NCBI GenBank assembly: GCA_964569185.1
Contig: CAZMTP010000037.1
Location: 1-17,880 of the forward strand
Reading direction: 5' to 3'
From: DATIJP01 sp964569185
GTDB lineage: Bacteria; Chlamydiota; Chlamydiia; Chlamydiales; Rhabdochlamydiaceae
Length of the DNA: 17,880 nucleotides
This document shows, piece by piece, positions 16,011 to 17,880 of the stretch; within the stretch, counting starts at the first letter, position 1, and every line of letters starts with the position of its first letter. Under the pieces are notes generated by a model that worked only from the letters and a program-made list of their open reading frames with translations, searched no databases and was not told the DNA's origin. The translations under genes were made by a program, and so were the position numbers.

Positions 16011-16883
16011 TTACTTGCTCCACATAATGATAAAATGATTTTGTCCTGTTAAAGGCTCCTCTGGTAAAATTTCATATGAAATTCCAGCCTTTGAAAGTTG
16101 TTTTAATAAATTTTCTTTACTTAGCGCACTGATCCCAAATGTTTTTGGGAAAAAATTGCAGATTAAATAGCCGCGGTCTGCCTTAGATAAAATCTTTCTT
16201 AAATAATCTTTTTGCTGCTGCGCATCGGTCTGGGTAAAACCATAATGACTAATCACTAAATCGCAAGATTGGTTCTCCACCTCATCAGCTTTTGCAAAAT
16301 GGACATGGGGGACATTTAATTGGGATAAATATCTTTCTGCAAGTGCGAGTGATTCTGGGGTATCTATGAGGGTATAATTTGAGAAGACAAAAAGATCGGA
16401 GAGGATTTTACATTGACCGCCGTAACCTGAGCCAATCTCGACAATCTTCATGCCATCTAAATTCCCAAAATGGGCCCTAAGATCGCTTACAACTTTAATA
16501 TAGCGCAAAGTGGTTGGAGAAAAAAGACCAATTCTTTTGTAAAGGAAAATAAGTGGATTTCCTAGGTGGTCATTACTCTGGAATTTTTTCATTAAAATCG
16601 GATTGAGAAGATCTGGAGAATCACGATAAATCAGGTCTAAATATTCCTTTCCTTCTTCACGAGTGGTGAATTCCTGGAATAAGGAATAAAGCGGTTGACG
16701 TTTAAAGTTTTTGAATAGCTCTTCGCTGGCGAGCACCTCCTTGCAAATTTGCAAATATTCTGGATTTTCTGAAAGACTACAGGACTGCTTTTTTTCCGCC
16801 GCTTTTTTAAAGTATGGGAAAACGGTCAAAAAAAGTATTAATACAGCCCCTATAGGAATCAGTTTTTTCATTGATAATTTCAT
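16011..16883 (-). CDS. Membrane-anchored SAM-dependent methyltransferase, putative sugar O-methyltransferase type
   Basis: Class I methyltransferase of the putative sugar O-methyltransferase type. From ATG 16883 (290 residues), an N-terminal hydrophobic segment IPIGAVLILFLTVFPYF (9-25) after MKLSMKK acts as anchor or signal, followed by a helical region with DLLNPILMKKFQSNDHLGNP and SPTTLRYIKVVSDL, common before the domain in this family. SAM-binding motif I is VEIGSGYGG (148-156), followed by an acidic YTLIDTPESLALAERYL at the ribose-binding position and SCDLVISHYGFTQ for motif IV. The TTG at 16946 would overlap the divergent gene; ATG 16883 or ATG 16871 is more likely. The hydrophobic N-terminus means the catalytic domain may be on the periplasmic side, which is odd for a SAM enzyme, or held at the inner face. 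It is first in a minus-strand unit with the SpeD-like and phosphoribosyltransferase genes. Confidence 0.75.
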   Translation of the reverse strand: MKLSMKKLIPIGAVLILFLTVFPYFKKAAEKKQSCSLSENPEYLQICKEVLASEELFKNFKRQPLYSLFQEFTTREEGKEYLDLIYRDSPDLLNPILMKKFQSNDHLGNPLIFLYKRIGLFSPTTLRYIKVVSDLRAHFGNLDGMKIVEIGSGYGGQCKILSDLFVFSNYTLIDTPESLALAERYLSQLNVPHVHFAKADEVENQSCDLVISHYGFTQTDAQQQKDYLRKILSKADRGYLICNFFPKTFGISALSKENLLKQLSKAGISYEILPEEPLTGQNHFIIMWSK

Positions 16884-16955
16884 AGGGAAGAAAGTGTAAC
16901 AAAAAATTAATCCAATTGTCCAGATGAGTTGATTATTTTTTTCCAAAGTTACACA
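16884..16955. promoter_or_regulatory. Divergent intergenic region with outward inverted repeat
   Basis: The 72 bases between the two divergent genes must hold both promoters. GTGTAAC (16894-16900) and GTTACAC (16948-16954) are perfect inverted repeats, and inside them AAAAAATTAATC and GATTATTTTTTT are also roughly symmetric. On the minus strand TGGACA, 18 bases, TACACT is a possible promoter for the methyltransferase operon. The symmetry may reflect a shared operator or two mirrored -10 regions; neither can be shown here. Confidence 0.35.
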
Positions 16956-17798
16956 ATGATGAATAGGATGAAACTAATCTTTACCCTTCTTTCACTCTGT
17001 TCCTTAGGCTACGGCATCTTCTGGTTCACAGAAAAGAACCCAGAAGTAAAACATAAACTTGAATCCTACGTTAGGATAAGCGAAGTGGATTCCCTGGAAA
17101 TCCGCCATAGTGCAGAGCAGATCATGGAAGAGAATCGCAAAATTCTTTTGAGAAAAAGCGGTGCCGTCTATCTAGACCCGATTCTCAAGTTTTATCCCTA
17201 TCTACTTTTAGAAGTGAAATTTACCCCTTCCAATAACAAAACTAAGGAAGGGATTATTTTGTGGGATTTAACTGACGGAGAAATGGTTTTAGATGCGGAA
17301 GACTGGGAAAAAAGCCATGGTTTTGGCGACTGCATGCAGATGAGCGTCCAAGATCAAGAGTTTAAAATCTTAGATTACATATCCCGAAATGGAAAGGCCT
17401 CTGATGAAGCGAAGATGGCCGAAGAGCTTAAAACAGAGACCCATGTCATTGACATCTGGCTCAAAAACTGCATCCGGAAGGGACTTGTTATCGCCTCCCA
17501 TGATGGCTACCGTTTACATCTAGAAAAACCTTGCCTGGCGCGAGTTCCTGAAACCAAAGTGAAAAGACGGCCCGTCACCCATCCCTACAAAGCTTCCTAC
17601 AAAGTGCCTCAGCAATTTTCGGCAGCCAAAGTAGAGAGGATGGCCCGTGTGGCGTTTGGAAAGAGCTTTTCTGTACGTAGAACCTCGCTGATTTTCCTGC
17701 CTGTGTATAATATTACCGTTCAAAACCCGAGCGGCTCTGTCCATACCAGTTTTTGGAATGCGACCAATGGCGTTCGATTACCGTCAGCCCTTTTTTAA
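16956..17798 (+). CDS. Uncharacterised membrane-anchored protein with winged-helix-like centre and two similar flanking domains
   Basis: I do not recognise this family. From ATG 16956 (280 residues; ATG 16968 is an alternative start), residues 6-24 are a signal or anchor (KLIFTLLSLCSLGYGIFWF). Residues 45-115 form an alpha/beta unit ending YPYLLLEVKFT...GIILWDLTDGEMVL. Residues 135-190 (FKILDYISRNGKASDEAKMAEELKTE...VIDIWLKNCIRKGLVIASHDGYRLHLEK) have the helix-helix-helix-hairpin pattern of a winged helix. Residues 222-277 again give helix plus FLPVYNITVQN...HTSFWNATNGVRL, resembling the first unit (W-x-x-T-D/N-G). A DNA-binding domain on a membrane-anchored protein would suggest a ToxR-like regulator, but a winged helix placed after an N-terminal anchor may instead be a protein-interaction module outside the membrane. 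It is divergent from the methyltransferase operon and precedes a tRNA gene. Confidence 0.6.
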   Translation: MMNRMKLIFTLLSLCSLGYGIFWFTEKNPEVKHKLESYVRISEVDSLEIRHSAEQIMEENRKILLRKSGAVYLDPILKFYPYLLLEVKFTPSNNKTKEGIILWDLTDGEMVLDAEDWEKSHGFGDCMQMSVQDQEFKILDYISRNGKASDEAKMAEELKTETHVIDIWLKNCIRKGLVIASHDGYRLHLEKPCLARVPETKVKRRPVTHPYKASYKVPQQFSAAKVERMARVAFGKSFSVRRTSLIFLPVYNITVQNPSGSVHTSFWNATNGVRLPSALF

Positions 17799-17811
17799 AA
17801 ATATTAGTTAA

Positions 17812-17839
17812 TTGATTTCAAATCTCTCAACGCGATAAC
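17812..17839 (+). promoter_or_regulatory. Candidate promoter of the tRNA-Ser gene
   Basis: TTGATT (17812-17817), 16 bases, then GATAAC (17834-17839) give a plausible sigma-70-type promoter with a start near 17846, eight bases before the tRNA 5' end. Each hexamer matches four of six consensus positions. It lies in the 55-base gap after the preceding gene. Confidence 0.45.
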
Positions 17840-17853
17840 ATCTTTTTCTTCAT

Positions 17854-17880
17854 GGAAAGATGGCTGAGTGGCCGAAGGCA
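17854..17880 (+). tRNA. tRNA-Ser, 5' part only (cut by window edge)
   Basis: The last 27 bases have the 5' acceptor strand GGAAAGA, T8-G9, then a D-arm and loop GCTGAGTGGCCGAAGGC, the standard start of a bacterial class II tRNA-Ser (compare GGAGAGATGGCCGAGTGGTCGAAGG in other bacteria). The anticodon lies beyond the window, so the isoacceptor cannot be named. Confidence 0.88.

Noticed and set aside
15632..16027. 131-codon plus-strand frame opposite the SpeD-like gene
   Set aside because: It is open because of the palindrome's symmetry and because it runs antisense to the conserved SpeD core; it has no start context or family match of its own.
1..17880. CRISPR array, integrase, toxin-antitoxin or restriction system
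   Set aside because: No regularly spaced repeats and no matching protein families were found on either strand.

Overview
The window looks like chromosome from an environmental (amoeba- or invertebrate-associated) member of the Chlamydiae. Three things point there: an ATP/ADP-translocase-family nucleotide transporter (NTT), typical of obligate intracellular bacteria; the block NTT - pgsA - sppA/sohB - polA - coaE - rho, which I recall as the order around CT491-CT496 in Chlamydia trachomatis; and moderate GC with weak Shine-Dalgarno sites. Extra genes absent from classical Chlamydia (dedA, a GT11-like glycosyltransferase, MscS, ankyrin-like proteins, a SpeD-type decarboxylase) suggest the Parachlamydia/Waddlia/Simkania side. 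The species cannot be named from the sequence alone.

Layout. Positions 1-2678: the NTT gene (its true start lies left of the window), a DedA-family membrane protein and a CDP-alcohol phosphatidyltransferase, with abutting or overlapping ends. Positions 2653-3552: a GT11-type glycosyltransferase with a signal-like N-terminus, broken by one in-frame TAA. Positions 3607-4725, minus strand: an MscS channel. Positions 4764-10409: a tight operon sppA-polA-coaE-rho with gene overlaps. Positions 10462-13131: two tandem paralogous ankyrin-like proteins, probable effectors; the first is intact, the second has a one-base frameshift. Positions 13196-14794: an OppA-like solute-binding lipoprotein whose 3' end overlaps, tail to tail, a minus-strand set of three genes (membrane-anchored methyltransferase, SpeD-like pyruvoyl decarboxylase, phosphoribosyltransferase; transcribed 16883 to 14754). 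Positions 16956-17798: a divergent membrane-anchored protein with a winged-helix-like middle. The window ends inside a tRNA-Ser.

Most notable is an imperfect palindrome of about 170 bp (15829-15999) within the 5' end of the speD-like gene. If the 171 bases between an ATG at 16002 and the AAG codon at 15828 are removed in thought, a normal signal-peptide start (M-KGTIFFLVVLLSFGAC) reappears in frame. The repeat therefore appears to have inserted exactly after the start codon as a multiple of three, and it is open in both orientations with similar peptides. This resembles the Rickettsia palindromic elements in principle. The ancestral protein would have been an exported or membrane-attached SpeD homologue, which is itself unusual.

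The housekeeping half supplies nucleotide import, phospholipid synthesis, CoA synthesis, DNA repair and transcription termination. The right half is accessory, with likely host-interaction genes and signs of decay (nonsense mutation, frameshift) and repeat insertion.
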